DNA of 48,066 bases from Mucilaginibacter polytrichastri (GCF_001911425.1 NZ_MPPL01000002.1:1-48066), one strand, 5' to 3'; counted from the stretch's first letter, positions 35,103-42,531 are shown. Notes: generated by a model from the letters alone, not told the origin. Translations and numbers: made by a program.

Positions 35103-36254
35103 ATGAAAAAAATTACAACCATTATATGTGCAGCTTTATTTGCACCCCTGTTATGTGCGGCGCAGCAGGGATATGTTATTCATGGTAAAATCGGCAACCT
35201 TAATAAACCGGCTAAAGCCTACTTGTCTTACAAAATTGGTGATAACAGAATAGTAGACTCAACTTATATTGTTAACGGTAGCTTCGAGTTCAAAGGAAAA
35301 GTAAATAGTGTAAAAGAAGCCGGTATCAGGGTGAAGCATGATGATGTGCCTTTAAACCCTACCGTGAGGCCGGTATGGGATTTGTTTTCCTTTTTTATCG
35401 AAAATAAAGAGATAAACATCATAGCTACTGATTCCATTAAAAACGCAAAGATCACAGGCTCGCCATTAAATGACGAAAACGCCAGGCTCACGGCTTACCT
35501 GAAACCAATTTATGATAAGTATGCAGCTTTGAATAAGGAGTATGAAAGCAAAAATCCGACAGAACAATCTAACAGGGAATATGTACAATCGCTGGAAAAA
35601 AGGGCTAAGGATATTGATAATGAGACGGTGAAAGCAAAACAAGATTATGCACTTGCTCATCCGAACTCATACCTGGCTATTGTTGCACTAAATTCAACGA
35701 TGAAGGATGGTTTTGATGCGGCGGGTACTGAAAAAATATTCGACAAATTAAGTCCCGATGTCAGGAACACTGAACTTGCGCAAGCGTCCTTAAAAAGGAT
35801 AATTGATATTAAGAAAACACAGGAAGGAGAACCTGCACCGGATTTTACGCAGAATGATGTTGATGGGAAGCCTGTAAAATTATCAGATTTCAGGGGGCAT
35901 TATGTATTGGTTGATTTTTGGGCATCATGGTGCGCGCCTTGCCGGCGTGAAAACCCCAACCTTGTTAAATCCTATGCTGCTTACAAAGACAAAGGGTTCC
36001 GGATACTGGGTGTTTCCTTAGACAAGCCTGCAGATAAGGAAAAATGGCTGAAAGCGATTAAAGATGACGGTTTAACATGGACCCAGGTATCAGATTTAAA
36101 AGCCTGGACAAATGCTGCCGCTGTTTTATATGACGTAAAAGCTATACCTATGAATTTTTTGATCGATCCGCAAGGGCGTATAATTGCCAAGTACCTGCGC
36201 GGCGAAGACCTCAGTACTAAATTAAAAGAAATTTATAAGGCTGAAACCAAGTAA
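35103..36254 (+). CDS. TlpA-family disulfide reductase with DUF4369 domain
   Basis: A 383-residue exported protein (signal ending LLCAAQQ). The N-terminal half resembles DUF4369 (GYVIHGKIGNLNKPAKAYLS, IVNGSFEFKGKV). After a helical linker comes an AhpC/TlpA-type thioredoxin domain: GEPAPDFTQNDVDGKPVKLS, active site WCAPC with Cys277 and Cys280, GVSLDKPADKEKWLKAI and the cis-proline segment AIPMNFLIDPQGRI. It is the last gene of the sigma/FecR/SusCD series, 21 bp after the protease. It is likely to reduce or isomerise disulfides in the periplasm. It differs from the 662-residue TlpA-like protein in everything but the thioredoxin fold. Confidence 0.93.
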   Translation: MKKITTIICAALFAPLLCAAQQGYVIHGKIGNLNKPAKAYLSYKIGDNRIVDSTYIVNGSFEFKGKVNSVKEAGIRVKHDDVPLNPTVRPVWDLFSFFIENKEINIIATDSIKNAKITGSPLNDENARLTAYLKPIYDKYAALNKEYESKNPTEQSNREYVQSLEKRAKDIDNETVKAKQDYALAHPNSYLAIVALNSTMKDGFDAAGTEKIFDKLSPDVRNTELAQASLKRIIDIKKTQEGEPAPDFTQNDVDGKPVKLSDFRGHYVLVDFWASWCAPCRRENPNLVKSYAAYKDKGFRILGVSLDKPADKEKWLKAIKDDGLTWTQVSDLKAWTNAAAVLYDVKAIPMNFLIDPQGRIIAKYLRGEDLSTKLKEIYKAETK

Positions 36255-36315
36255 TCTTGGAGGGATTAATCACCTGCGTTATTATACATATATTTCTATA
36301 TAAAAGACCTGAATT

Positions 36316-37023
36316 ATGAGTCTAAGCGGATTGTTTCCAATTGACCGATGGACATTTACAACGCGTTTTGTTTTACAGTCGCTGTCACAAAATGACAGGG
36401 ATGCTTTGCTCGCGAGGCAGACAAATATTTCCTATATGAAGGGAGAGGTCATATTCCGGGAAAATACAGTACCCTCGGGCGTTTACCTGATCATAAGTGG
36501 TAAGGTGAAAAAATACAGGGTTAGTGGCCAGGCTAAAGCGCAAATCATTTATGTTGCCGGTCAGGGGGAGTTGGTCGGATATCATGCAATTCTCTCTGAA
36601 GAACGCTACCCGGACTCCGCTGCTGCAATGGAACCTTGCAAAATAGCCTATATTCCAAAGGAAGATTTTACAGGAACGCTTTATAATTCACCCTCTTTTT
36701 CACGCTATCTCCTTAAGTCCCTTAGCCATGAATTTACGGTATATGCCAATATGCTTTCTACGCTGATGCAGCACTCCGCTTCCGAGCGTCTGGCCATTGC
36801 GCTGATCATTTTACGGGAAAAATTCAAGGAGGGGCTGCAAGAGGACGGAGAAATTGTTATCAGCGTTTCGCGTTCAGATCTTGGGGCAATGTCAGGTCTG
36901 GCTGAGGAGAACGTTATCCGTTTACTTCGTGACTTTAAAACACAAAAGATCATAGAGATAGAAGGCCGAAATATTATCGTACTAGACATCCGATCGTTGG
37001 TAAAAGAATCCAATTACCCGTAA
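36316..37023 (+). CDS. Crp/Fnr-family transcriptional regulator
   Basis: A 235-residue protein with a cNMP-binding-type barrel (IFRENTVPSGVYLIISGKVK, IIYVAGQGELVGYHAILS), a long connecting helix (LMQHSASERLAIALIILREK) and a complete winged helix-turn-helix of Crp type (VSRSDLGAMSGLAEENVIRL, LRDFKTQKIIEIEG). No FNR-type cysteine cluster is seen. It starts 61 bp after the second TlpA gene and precedes a DsbD N-terminal-type gene on the same strand, so it may respond to redox or respiratory state and regulate thiol functions (inference). Confidence 0.9.
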   Translation: MSLSGLFPIDRWTFTTRFVLQSLSQNDRDALLARQTNISYMKGEVIFRENTVPSGVYLIISGKVKKYRVSGQAKAQIIYVAGQGELVGYHAILSEERYPDSAAAMEPCKIAYIPKEDFTGTLYNSPSFSRYLLKSLSHEFTVYANMLSTLMQHSASERLAIALIILREKFKEGLQEDGEIVISVSRSDLGAMSGLAEENVIRLLRDFKTQKIIEIEGRNIIVLDIRSLVKESNYP

Positions 37024-37151
37024 GCGTCGTGATATAGAGGTAATAGCAGGGTCAAACTTAAAGTATTTGCTTGGTCGCTAACACGGATTTTACCGGCTAC
37101 CTGTCGATCTCGCGTTTAATGAACCTATTATTCAATATTAAAAAAGATAAA

Positions 37152-37601
37152 ATGAAAAGAATTGTAAGTATGGTAATCGTACTGGTCCTTTTTGCCCTGC
37201 AAGGGAACTCACAAATATTACAACCGGTAAAGTGGAGCTATGCCGCCAAGAAAACCGGTCCAAGCGAGGCCGTGGTATTCCTTAAGGCAACGATTGATGC
37301 CGGCTGGCATGTTTACTCGCAGTTTGTTAAAGAAGGCGGCCCGGTAAAAACTACTATCAATTTCAACCCGTCCAAAACTTTCACTCTGGTGGGTAAAACG
37401 ATCGAACCGAAGCCGGTCACCCGGATGGAAAAAGCTTTTGGAATGGATGTCAGCTTTTTTGAAAATAGCGTCGTTTTTCAGCAAAAGATAAAATTGAAAG
37501 CCAAGCAGGCTACTATCAGTGGTAAGCTGGAATATATGACCTGTAACGATGAAAAGTGCTTACCTCCTGATAATATTGAATTCAGCATTCCTGTAAAGTA
37601 A
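37152..37601 (+). CDS. Free-standing DsbD N-terminal-type domain protein
   Basis: The start is taken at the ATG at 37152 (149 residues), which opens a signal peptide (MKRIVSMVIVLVLFALQGNSQ); the TTG at 37071 would place unrelated sequence before it. The body matches the DsbD alpha domain: PVKWSYAAKKTGPSEAVVFL, DAGWHVYSQFVKEGGPVKTT and the Cys pair in YMTCNDEKCLPPDNIEFSI (CxxxxC). In full DsbD this domain passes electrons to periplasmic thioredoxin-like proteins, but here the membrane and C-terminal domains are absent. It might serve the two TlpA-like proteins encoded upstream. It follows the Crp/Fnr gene on the same strand with a 128-bp gap. Confidence 0.82.
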   Translation: MKRIVSMVIVLVLFALQGNSQILQPVKWSYAAKKTGPSEAVVFLKATIDAGWHVYSQFVKEGGPVKTTINFNPSKTFTLVGKTIEPKPVTRMEKAFGMDVSFFENSVVFQQKIKLKAKQATISGKLEYMTCNDEKCLPPDNIEFSIPVK

Positions 37602-38197
37602 CTTACACATCCTGAACAGGGAGGCTTTAGGCCTTTGCTATTTCGGGAATAGAATTTACCCCTATTGATCTCCTCCCCGGCTGCAAAAAACACCTGGACA
37701 ATAATAAAGAACGGCAGCCGGGAAACGGTGGATGAAAAATAAGGGAAAGGCAGTGGCAAAGACCTATCAACAAAGCAAAAAAACTTTCTGAGACATATCT
37801 TGCAAGTTTGGCAGGGGCTGTGACGGAATATTATAAAGTCTTCAATCGTTCTTTTTCAGTTAATAGTTTAGTTAATTACAAAGACATCCTCAGAAGCGGA
37901 TGTCTTTTGATAAGGAGACATAAAGAATGATTTTCAATATGTCGTTGACGGTAACAAGCTGGCGGTAAGCTTTATCATATACGTGTTCATTGCTGCTGTA
38001 ACTACTTTTCCATTTTTGAATGAAAGCCTGAAGTGGTTCTTTCAAGATATTTAAATTTGAGACTCAAGTCATTTTGGGACAAGTAGCAGGTTAAGATGAA
38101 CAATAGAGATGATATCGTAAATCGACAGTATTGAATTACGAATGAATCGCACCAGATAGAATTATCAAATGATGATCTGTTTAGATCGAATAAAATC
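37602..38197. other. Gap with terminator and an unassigned reading frame
   Basis: About 600 bp without a supported gene. It contains the terminator at 37880-37907. After it, 37923-38054 on the plus strand gives a plausible membrane-like reading (FQYVVDGNKLAVSFIIYVFI, then AAVTTFPFLNESLKWFFQDI, stop TAA) preceded by AAGGAG but without an ATG, GTG or TTG in frame at its beginning. It may be a remnant of a small membrane protein gene. Nothing else was recognised. Confidence 0.4.
37880..37907. terminator. Intrinsic terminator-like hairpin
   Basis: Perfect 10-bp stem (37880-37889 with 37898-37907) and an 8-nt loop, with a four-T run closing the right arm. It is about 280 bp after the DsbD-type gene, so it may end that message or that of a lost gene. 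The AT-rich flanks on both sides would permit either direction. Confidence 0.6.
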
Positions 38198-38461
38198 ATG
38201 CTCATGAAGCTAATTCAATTGTTCATGGTCCAAATCTTAGTCAACTATTCATTTCGGGATACATGGCCAGATCTGCTTATACCTTTTAAAGGCTATGTAC
38301 CCTTGATCCATATTAGTGTCGATGTGCTGAATCTTATTAAACCATACTTAAGCGTCGGATATGCTTGGCAGAATTTGGCGATTTACTCGACCTGTTTTCT
38401 TTTGCTGTGGATGATAAGTGTAAAACACACTGTTTTAAAGCAGCCTAACAGACGGGAATAG
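38198..38461 (+). CDS. Small membrane protein, paralogue of the one at 39277
   Basis: An 87-residue frame from the ATG at 38198 (an ATG at 38204 is an alternative). The C-terminal half reads LNLIKPYLSVGYAWQNLAIY, then a hydrophobic segment STCFLLLWMISV and a basic end (KHTVLKQPNRRE). It aligns with the 47-residue protein at 39277 (IEQNLSIGSLWQNLAFY, hydrophobic segment, QRKTLNERPK), which shows that this half is under selection. The N-terminal 40 residues have no counterpart, so the true start could be internal, for example at a GTG near residue 43. I do not recognise the family. It lies 54 bp before a single-domain response regulator. Confidence 0.6.
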   Translation: MLMKLIQLFMVQILVNYSFRDTWPDLLIPFKGYVPLIHISVDVLNLIKPYLSVGYAWQNLAIYSTCFLLLWMISVKHTVLKQPNRRE

Positions 38462-38515
38462 TACAATCAAAAATCTTTGGTAATTAACCGTTTTTTAATT
38501 CAACTCCCTGTTACG

Positions 38516-38902
38516 ATGAACCCTACTCCTAAAATTCCAGCTATTGCCATTATTGATGATGATCCGCTATACCGGAAAGTGATTGCTCATCTGCTTGAAA
38601 AAAATAATGTTAAAATTCTCTTTGAGGCTGCAAGCGGAGCCGAAAGTATCGGCTTAATGGAGCAGGCCAACTTGTTGCCGGATATTGTAATTTTAGATGT
38701 AGAGATGCCGCAGATGGACGGCTTCGAAACTGCGAGAATGCTTAAAAAGCATTGGCCGCAAATCAAAATTATTGCCAACTCGGGTTCGCTTGACCCTTCA
38801 GTTAGTAATAAAATGATAGCAGCCGGTGCCGATCGATTTATAGCCAAGGATTTTAATGGCATTAAAATCGCGGAGCTCATCCAGGAAGTGTACGAACCTT
38901 AG
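38516..38902 (+). CDS. Single-domain response regulator
   Basis: A 128-residue receiver domain without an output domain, from the ATG at 38516 (an upstream TTG at 38477 would add 13 atypical residues). The acidic pocket is IIDDDPLY, the phospho-acceptor is Asp61 in IVILDVEMPQMDG, the switch residue is Ser89 in IIANSGS and the conserved lysine is Lys111 in FIAKDFNG. It may relay phosphate within a phosphorelay or bind a partner protein. No histidine kinase gene is adjacent. It sits between two paralogous small membrane proteins, which could be part of its signalling path (inference). Confidence 0.92.
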   Translation: MNPTPKIPAIAIIDDDPLYRKVIAHLLEKNNVKILFEAASGAESIGLMEQANLLPDIVILDVEMPQMDGFETARMLKKHWPQIKIIANSGSLDPSVSNKMIAAGADRFIAKDFNGIKIAELIQEVYEP

Positions 38903-39276
38903 CGTCATCGCTTTTCGACAATAATAACTATAAAGTTTAGTGCAATTTCACAGACAAGAAATTCATTCTTCCCGGTAGTCACTGGGTTAATTTTCCCTGC
39001 CATCAGCTTATATTTATTGTCTCTGCTAGTAATCTGAACCTGATTTATATCAGCGATACAACTGATATAAATCCCTGATTCTCTTTAAACTATTAGTTAA
39101 TTTAGATTGAAGATACAGTTGCCTTTTAATCTTCTGTTAAGCAATTTATCTTAGAGAATTTCTCACGTTGAAAGATGATCTTTAAAATTAACTCGGTACA
39201 CTTGATAAATTATCGGGTTTTATTGCTTTTATCCTGAGAATTGCCCTGACAGTATTTGGTTATAAACCTGAACATT
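38903..39276. other. Gap holding a long perfect inverted repeat
   Basis: A 374-bp AT-rich stretch between the response regulator and the second small membrane protein. No gene was recognised on either strand. Its main content is the 12-bp perfect inverted repeat at 39042-39073; the promoter of the small-protein/TetR pair presumably lies downstream of it. Confidence 0.5.
39042..39073. promoter_or_regulatory. Perfect 12-bp inverted repeat, operator candidate
   Basis: GATTTATATCAG (39042-39053) and CTGATATAAATC (39062-39073) are exact reverse complements around an 8-nt spacer. No T tract follows on either side and the arms are AT-rich, so a protein-binding site is likelier than a terminator. 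It lies about 200 bp upstream of the small membrane protein that precedes a TetR regulator, whose dimers bind such sites. Confidence 0.5.
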
Positions 39277-39420
39277 ATGACAGCCGATACCCTACACTTC
39301 ATCGAACAAAACCTAAGCATTGGAAGCTTGTGGCAAAACCTGGCATTCTATTTTATGCTAATGATACTATCATGGATAATCATTGTGCAACGGAAAACCT
39401 TAAATGAAAGGCCTAAATAA
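39277..39420 (+). CDS. 47-residue membrane protein, paralogue of the one at 38198
   Basis: ATG at 39277 to TAA at 39418-39420. The protein has an amphipathic start (MTADTLHFIEQNLSIGSLWQ), one hydrophobic helix (NLAFYFMLMILSWIIIV) and a basic tail (QRKTLNERPK), so it is probably a single-pass inner-membrane peptide with the tail in the cytoplasm. The pattern NLS(I/V)G..WQNLA(F/I)Y is shared with the frame at 38198. It ends 33 bp before a TetR gene and is probably co-transcribed with it. The family is not recognised. Confidence 0.68.
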   Translation: MTADTLHFIEQNLSIGSLWQNLAFYFMLMILSWIIIVQRKTLNERPK

Positions 39421-39453
39421 GATGGTGAAATTTAACTTAAATGATTTTCAAAC

Positions 39454-40098
39454 ATGAAGGGAAACGCTAACTCAAAACAGATTAAAAATAAAGAATTGAC
39501 CAAAGAGAAGTTAATTTGGGCTTTAGGAGAAACTATTAAATTGGAAGGCTTTAATTCGCTTAACGGAAGCAAAATTGCCCGGAGAGCTGAAGTAGACCGA
39601 AAATTGATTAACCGGTATTTTGGCGGCTTAAATAAATTGATTGAGCGATATGTGGAAAAGACTGATTATTGGCTGATTTTTTTAGAGGACATGAACGAAC
39701 TATTAAAATCTAATGAATTTCCGGGCAGCAAAGAATTAATCACTTCTTTACTTCAAAATCAGTTCCTTTATTTTTTCGCACAAAAAGACATGCAGCGTTT
39801 AATTCTTTGGGAGTTGACCTCAAAAAGTGAGACAATGAAAAGGACTCATAATGCGAGGGAAATGATGGGTCAAGGACTGCTTGAATTAACTGATCTTCAT
39901 TTTAAAAATTCAAATGTTAATTTCCGGGCAATTGGTGCCCTGATCGTTGGAGGAATATATTATACAATTCTACACACCATAAATAATGGTGGTAAATTTA
40001 CAGACATAGATATCAGTACGGAGCCAGGCCGGGCAGACATAACAAAGGCAATCGCGCAAATAGTCGATTGGGCTTATCTAGCAGCCGTAGATCAGTAA
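39454..40098 (+). CDS. TetR/AcrR-family transcriptional regulator
   Basis: A 214-residue protein. The N-terminal helix-turn-helix covers residues about 18-66 (LTKEKLIWALGETIKLEGF, SKIARRAEVDRKLINRYFGG, LNKLIERYV), typical of TetR. The rest is all helical and would form the ligand and dimer domain; it is not close to a characterised subtype that I can name. It follows the 47-residue membrane protein gene by 33 bp, and a perfect inverted repeat lies upstream of that gene. A strong hairpin at 40138-40174 closes the unit. The effector is unknown. Confidence 0.88.
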   Translation: MKGNANSKQIKNKELTKEKLIWALGETIKLEGFNSLNGSKIARRAEVDRKLINRYFGGLNKLIERYVEKTDYWLIFLEDMNELLKSNEFPGSKELITSLLQNQFLYFFAQKDMQRLILWELTSKSETMKRTHNAREMMGQGLLELTDLHFKNSNVNFRAIGALIVGGIYYTILHTINNGGKFTDIDISTEPGRADITKAIAQIVDWAYLAAVDQ

Positions 40099-40137
40099 TA
40101 TCTATAATTCTCTTACCGTAAGTGATTTTAACTATTG

Positions 40138-40174
40138 GCTATCATGCGGTAAGGAAATCTTACCGCATGATGGC
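40138..40174. terminator. Long perfect hairpin after the TetR gene
   Basis: Arms 40138-40153 and 40159-40174 pair over 16 bp with one G-T wobble and a 5-nt loop (gaaat). It lies 40 bp after the plus-strand TetR stop and contains the stop codon of the minus-strand HTH ORF, so it could end both transcripts. It lacks a T tract. A related, degenerate copy occurs at 42035-42068, so it may also be a dispersed palindromic repeat. Confidence 0.55.
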
Positions 40175-40180
40175 AAGCAG
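40146..40180 (+). repeat. Dispersed palindromic repeat, copy A
   Basis: This 35-nt core (gcggtaaggaaatcttaccg then catgatggcaagcag) matches copy B at 42035-42068 with about five substitutions and a one-base gap. Copy A keeps perfect pairing. Only two copies were noticed in the window. Confidence 0.5.
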
Positions 40181-40324
40181 GAGATCCGCCGGATCTGATT
40201 CGATAGCAAGTGCAATAAGGTATAGCTTATCAAGCCGGAATTGTGATTTCGGGTTAATCGATAGTTGGATCAGTCTGTAAGCACTTAAGCCAGTTCTTCG
40301 GGCAACTCCGCCTTGTTTATTCAT
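40160..40324 (-). CDS. Short Cro/C1-type HTH protein, possibly truncated
   Basis: A 54-residue minus-strand frame, ATG at 40324-40322, TAA at 40162-40160. It reads GGVARRTGLSAYRLIQLSIN, then FRLDKLYLIALAIESDPADL, which is the recognition helix and the last helices of a Cro/C1-type helix-turn-helix domain; the LDKLYLIALAI segment is typical of Bacteroidota members. Usual domains have 10-15 more residues at the N-terminus, and a TAG lies only seven codons upstream, so this may be a remnant of a longer regulator. No toxin-like partner was found beside it. Confidence 0.5.
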   Translation of the reverse strand: MNKQGGVARRTGLSAYRLIQLSINPKSQFRLDKLYLIALAIESDPADLLLAIMR

Positions 40325-40494
40325 TTTTAGCTTAATGAAGTCCTAAATTGATAAGTGTTTTCTTCAGCAAATTATTATTTATTCTCGAAAATAAACTTGC
40401 CAAAGACACGCTTATAACATAGATTAAAATAAATATCACCTATCTGGAAATTATAAAATCAAATCATTGAATAATGATGGTCCAGGTCTCTGCT

Positions 40495-40917
40495 TTAATT
40501 CATTGATGGTAATGCCCCTATCTGTTGTAACAAGTTTAGCAAGTCAGGCTGGCCAAATTCTTCAATGATTTGATCATTATAAAATTTGTAGAAATTTACA
40601 GCTTTTACTTCAATGGTTCTAAATGTAGCCGGCACATTAAAGAACAAGCCATCGTGTGTGCCACGCATGGTAAAACGTGCAGCTATCTGATTATCTTCCG
40701 CTACCATATCTTCGAGTTCCCATTGAATGTCAGAAAAACCGGAACGCATCATGTTAATTATATTCAGATATCCAGTTGGTCCTTCTAGCGGCTCTTTTTG
40801 CCCCGGTACAAAAAATTTCGCTTCTGTTGCTATAAGTTCTTTACTTAAAACCTCGCTGGATGTATTGATGAATTCCACAAAGCGTTTCATCAATCGTTTA
40901 TTGTTTGCTGTTGACAT
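40495..40917 (-). CDS. SnoaL-like / ester cyclase-family protein
   Basis: A 140-residue protein of the NTF2-like fold, SnoaL-type. Landmarks are the N-terminal helix NNKRLMKRFVEFINTSSEV, the loop FFVPGQKEPLEGPTGYLNII, SGFSDIQWELEDMVAEDNQI and the closing strands AARFTMRGTHDGLFFNVPAT and VKAVNFYKFYNDQIIEEFG. Characterised relatives are polyketide cyclases or small hydratases, but most are uncharacterised. It lies 40 bp after the end of the broken Crp/Fnr gene on the same strand, which may once have controlled it. The substrate is unknown. Confidence 0.85.
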   Translation of the reverse strand: MSTANNKRLMKRFVEFINTSSEVLSKELIATEAKFFVPGQKEPLEGPTGYLNIINMMRSGFSDIQWELEDMVAEDNQIAARFTMRGTHDGLFFNVPATFRTIEVKAVNFYKFYNDQIIEEFGQPDLLNLLQQIGALPSMN

Positions 40918-40957
40918 AAATTTAATTTAAAACAAATATCGACTGTTCTTTTAAATA

Positions 40958-41590
40958 CTACCAATAAGGTATCTTAAGAAATAATCTTAAATTACTTTGA
41001 GAATTTTTACGGGAAAGCCCCTTTCTGACCAAGTTCAGGAACTCGGGCGTGATACCTAAATAGGAGGCGATTTGCGTATTTGGAAGTTTTCTGGAAAGGT
41101 CCCGGTATTGATCCAGAAACAACAAATATCGTTCTTAGGCTGAAGAACTAATATTTTGTAGCTCTATTTTCCAGTTCGATATACTTTTGCTCTATAATTA
41201 CTCGAAAGTTGTGGTCGATCGTGTAATATTTTACATATAACTTTAGTAGATCGTCATGTTTAACCTGCAATATAACGGCTGACTCTATTTCTTCAATATA
41301 TAATTTACTGGGCTGCTCTGCGTAAAAGCTACTTAAATCTGTAATCCAATCATTTTTTGCAGTAAATTGAATATTGTGTGTTTACCAATCTTATCAATTG
41401 CATACATTTTTAAGCAGCCTGAAATCACGAAAGTAAAATGACGGCATATATCGTCCTGTTGTAAAATATATTGATGCCGTTTAATTGTTCGTTCTGCAAA
41501 AAGCGATCCCAGCTCTTTTGCCTCTTCTGCATTTAGAGGAAAATAATTATCAAAATATTGATATAGTTTTTCGATAGACACTTCATTCAA
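40958..41590 (-). pseudogene. Crp/Fnr-family regulator, broken at three sites
   Basis: All parts of a Crp/Fnr gene can be read on the minus strand, but in three frames. From the ATG at 41590 it gives LYQYFDNYFPLNAEEAKELG, then RHFTFVISGCLKMYAIDKIG. A missing base in the A6 run (41353-41358) shifts the frame to WITDLSSFYAEQPSKLYIEE and VKYYTIDHNFRVIIEQKYIE. A further one-base shift near 41161 leads to LQNISSSA, a TAA stop at 41135-41137, then ERYLLFLDQYRDLSRKLP and IASYLGITPEFLNLVRKGL, ending with TAG at 40960-40958. It resembles the intact regulator at 722-1327. Two frameshifts plus a stop make decay likelier than error. Confidence 0.88.
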
Positions 41591-41920
41591 TTTAAACGAA
41601 TTTATCTAAATCACATTGATTGTGACGAATGAAATGGTAAAATGGTCGCTTTGGCAGCTTGCGATAAAGTATAGTTAACGATTTGCCGAAAACTTCCATC
41701 CGATTCATACAGAAAAGCTCTGCTCTCAACTATTTGCAACCCAATTCGCTTTCGATCAAAACCAATTTGAATTTTACAAGTCGCAGCTTAAAGTCCTAAC
41801 ATTATGCTGATGGATTGGGGCTTTTTTAACGTGCATTCCCGGTGCATTCCTTAGTTATAAGCATTAATTACAAAATTTCGCAAGTAATATTTAACGGCGG
41901 CACATTCTTCTAATTGAATA
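41591..41920. other. Non-coding or decayed stretch upstream of the broken Crp gene
   Basis: No gene could be supported. The inverted repeat at 41611-41625 lies next to the broken Crp start. Near 41805-41828 the plus strand carries GGATTGGGGCTTTTTT, which looks like the right arm and T tract of a terminator whose left arm no longer pairs well. A plus-strand frame before it (IHTEKLCSQLFATQFAFDQN) was not recognised. Confidence 0.35.
41611..41625. promoter_or_regulatory. TCACA/TGTGA inverted repeat, Crp-like site
   Basis: TCACA and TGTGA are exact reverse complements around ttgat. It lies 21 bp upstream of the broken Crp/Fnr start codon on the minus strand. The half-sites resemble the TGTGA half-site of the Crp family, though in inverted order, and the position suits autoregulation. 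It may be a relic, since the gene beside it is broken. Confidence 0.35.
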
Positions 41921-42531
41921 TTACTTCAAGCGAAGGTCAGCAACAGATGTTAAATGCAATATTACAAAGAGTGTGATGGGATTTCGATGAAGTTGGATAA
42001 ACCGGTGGTATTCTTTACCACTATCTAAGATCGCGCGGCAAGGAAATCTCACTGCAGACAGCAAGCAGCAGTGAGGAAAATACTTATTCATGATACTGCT
42101 TAATTGTTCCGCATGGCCAGTCAGCGTATCCCATCCCCAGTAATATCCCTCAAAGGGAAGCTGTAGCCCGGCCTTTAACTGGTGGACAAATTCCTGTAAT
42201 AACGTATCATCGCGAAATGTGGAAATTACGACAAACCGGGATATCCCCAAATTGAGTTTCCTCGCTTTTCCTACATCAGTTAAGATGTCAACTTTTAGCT
42301 GCTGGCGGATCTGGTCGTCTTTTTTACGGATGTCTTTTAATTTGCACTGAATGGCCGTAGTCCCTCTACTCGAATAAATATCGATCCCGCGCTGGTTTTG
42401 TCCCCTGACCCCGAAGATCTGGTAGTCGCCGGGCTATTGCGTAACCTTGCTGTCGATAGCATCAAACAGGTCGCAGGTAACTCTTCAAACAGTTTTTCAT
42501 CCTTTAGCGGGGGGAATTGAAATTTCGGCAT
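41921..42531 (-). pseudogene. Mrr-like restriction endonuclease fold protein, broken
   Basis: On the minus strand the ATG at 42531 gives MPKFQFPPLKDEKLFEEL. A frame change near 42475 then leads to CDLFDAIDSKVTQ, a TAG stop at 42436-42434, and PGDYQIFGVRGQNQRGIDIY, TTAIQCKLKDIRKKD, SRFVVISTFRDDTLLQEF and YYWGWDTLTGHAEQ up to NKYFP near 42074. GID followed by IQCK is the D...QxK arrangement of Mrr-type PD-(D/E)xK nucleases. The remaining frame to 41921 is not recognised and includes repeat copy B. One frameshift and one stop make it inactive. Such proteins usually belong to restriction or other phage-defence systems. Confidence 0.78.
42035..42068 (+). repeat. Dispersed palindromic repeat, copy B
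   Basis: This 34-nt stretch (gcggcaaggaaatctcactg then cagacagcaagcag) matches copy A at 40146-40180 in the opposite sequence context, inside the tail of the broken nuclease gene. Its arms pair less well than those of copy A. A second short hairpin (GTGGTA/TACCAC) lies next to it at 42006-42023. Confidence 0.45.

Noticed and set aside
41805..41828. Possible terminator with a T6 tract
   Set aside because: The candidate left arm near 41790 pairs poorly and no gene upstream on the plus strand could be identified.
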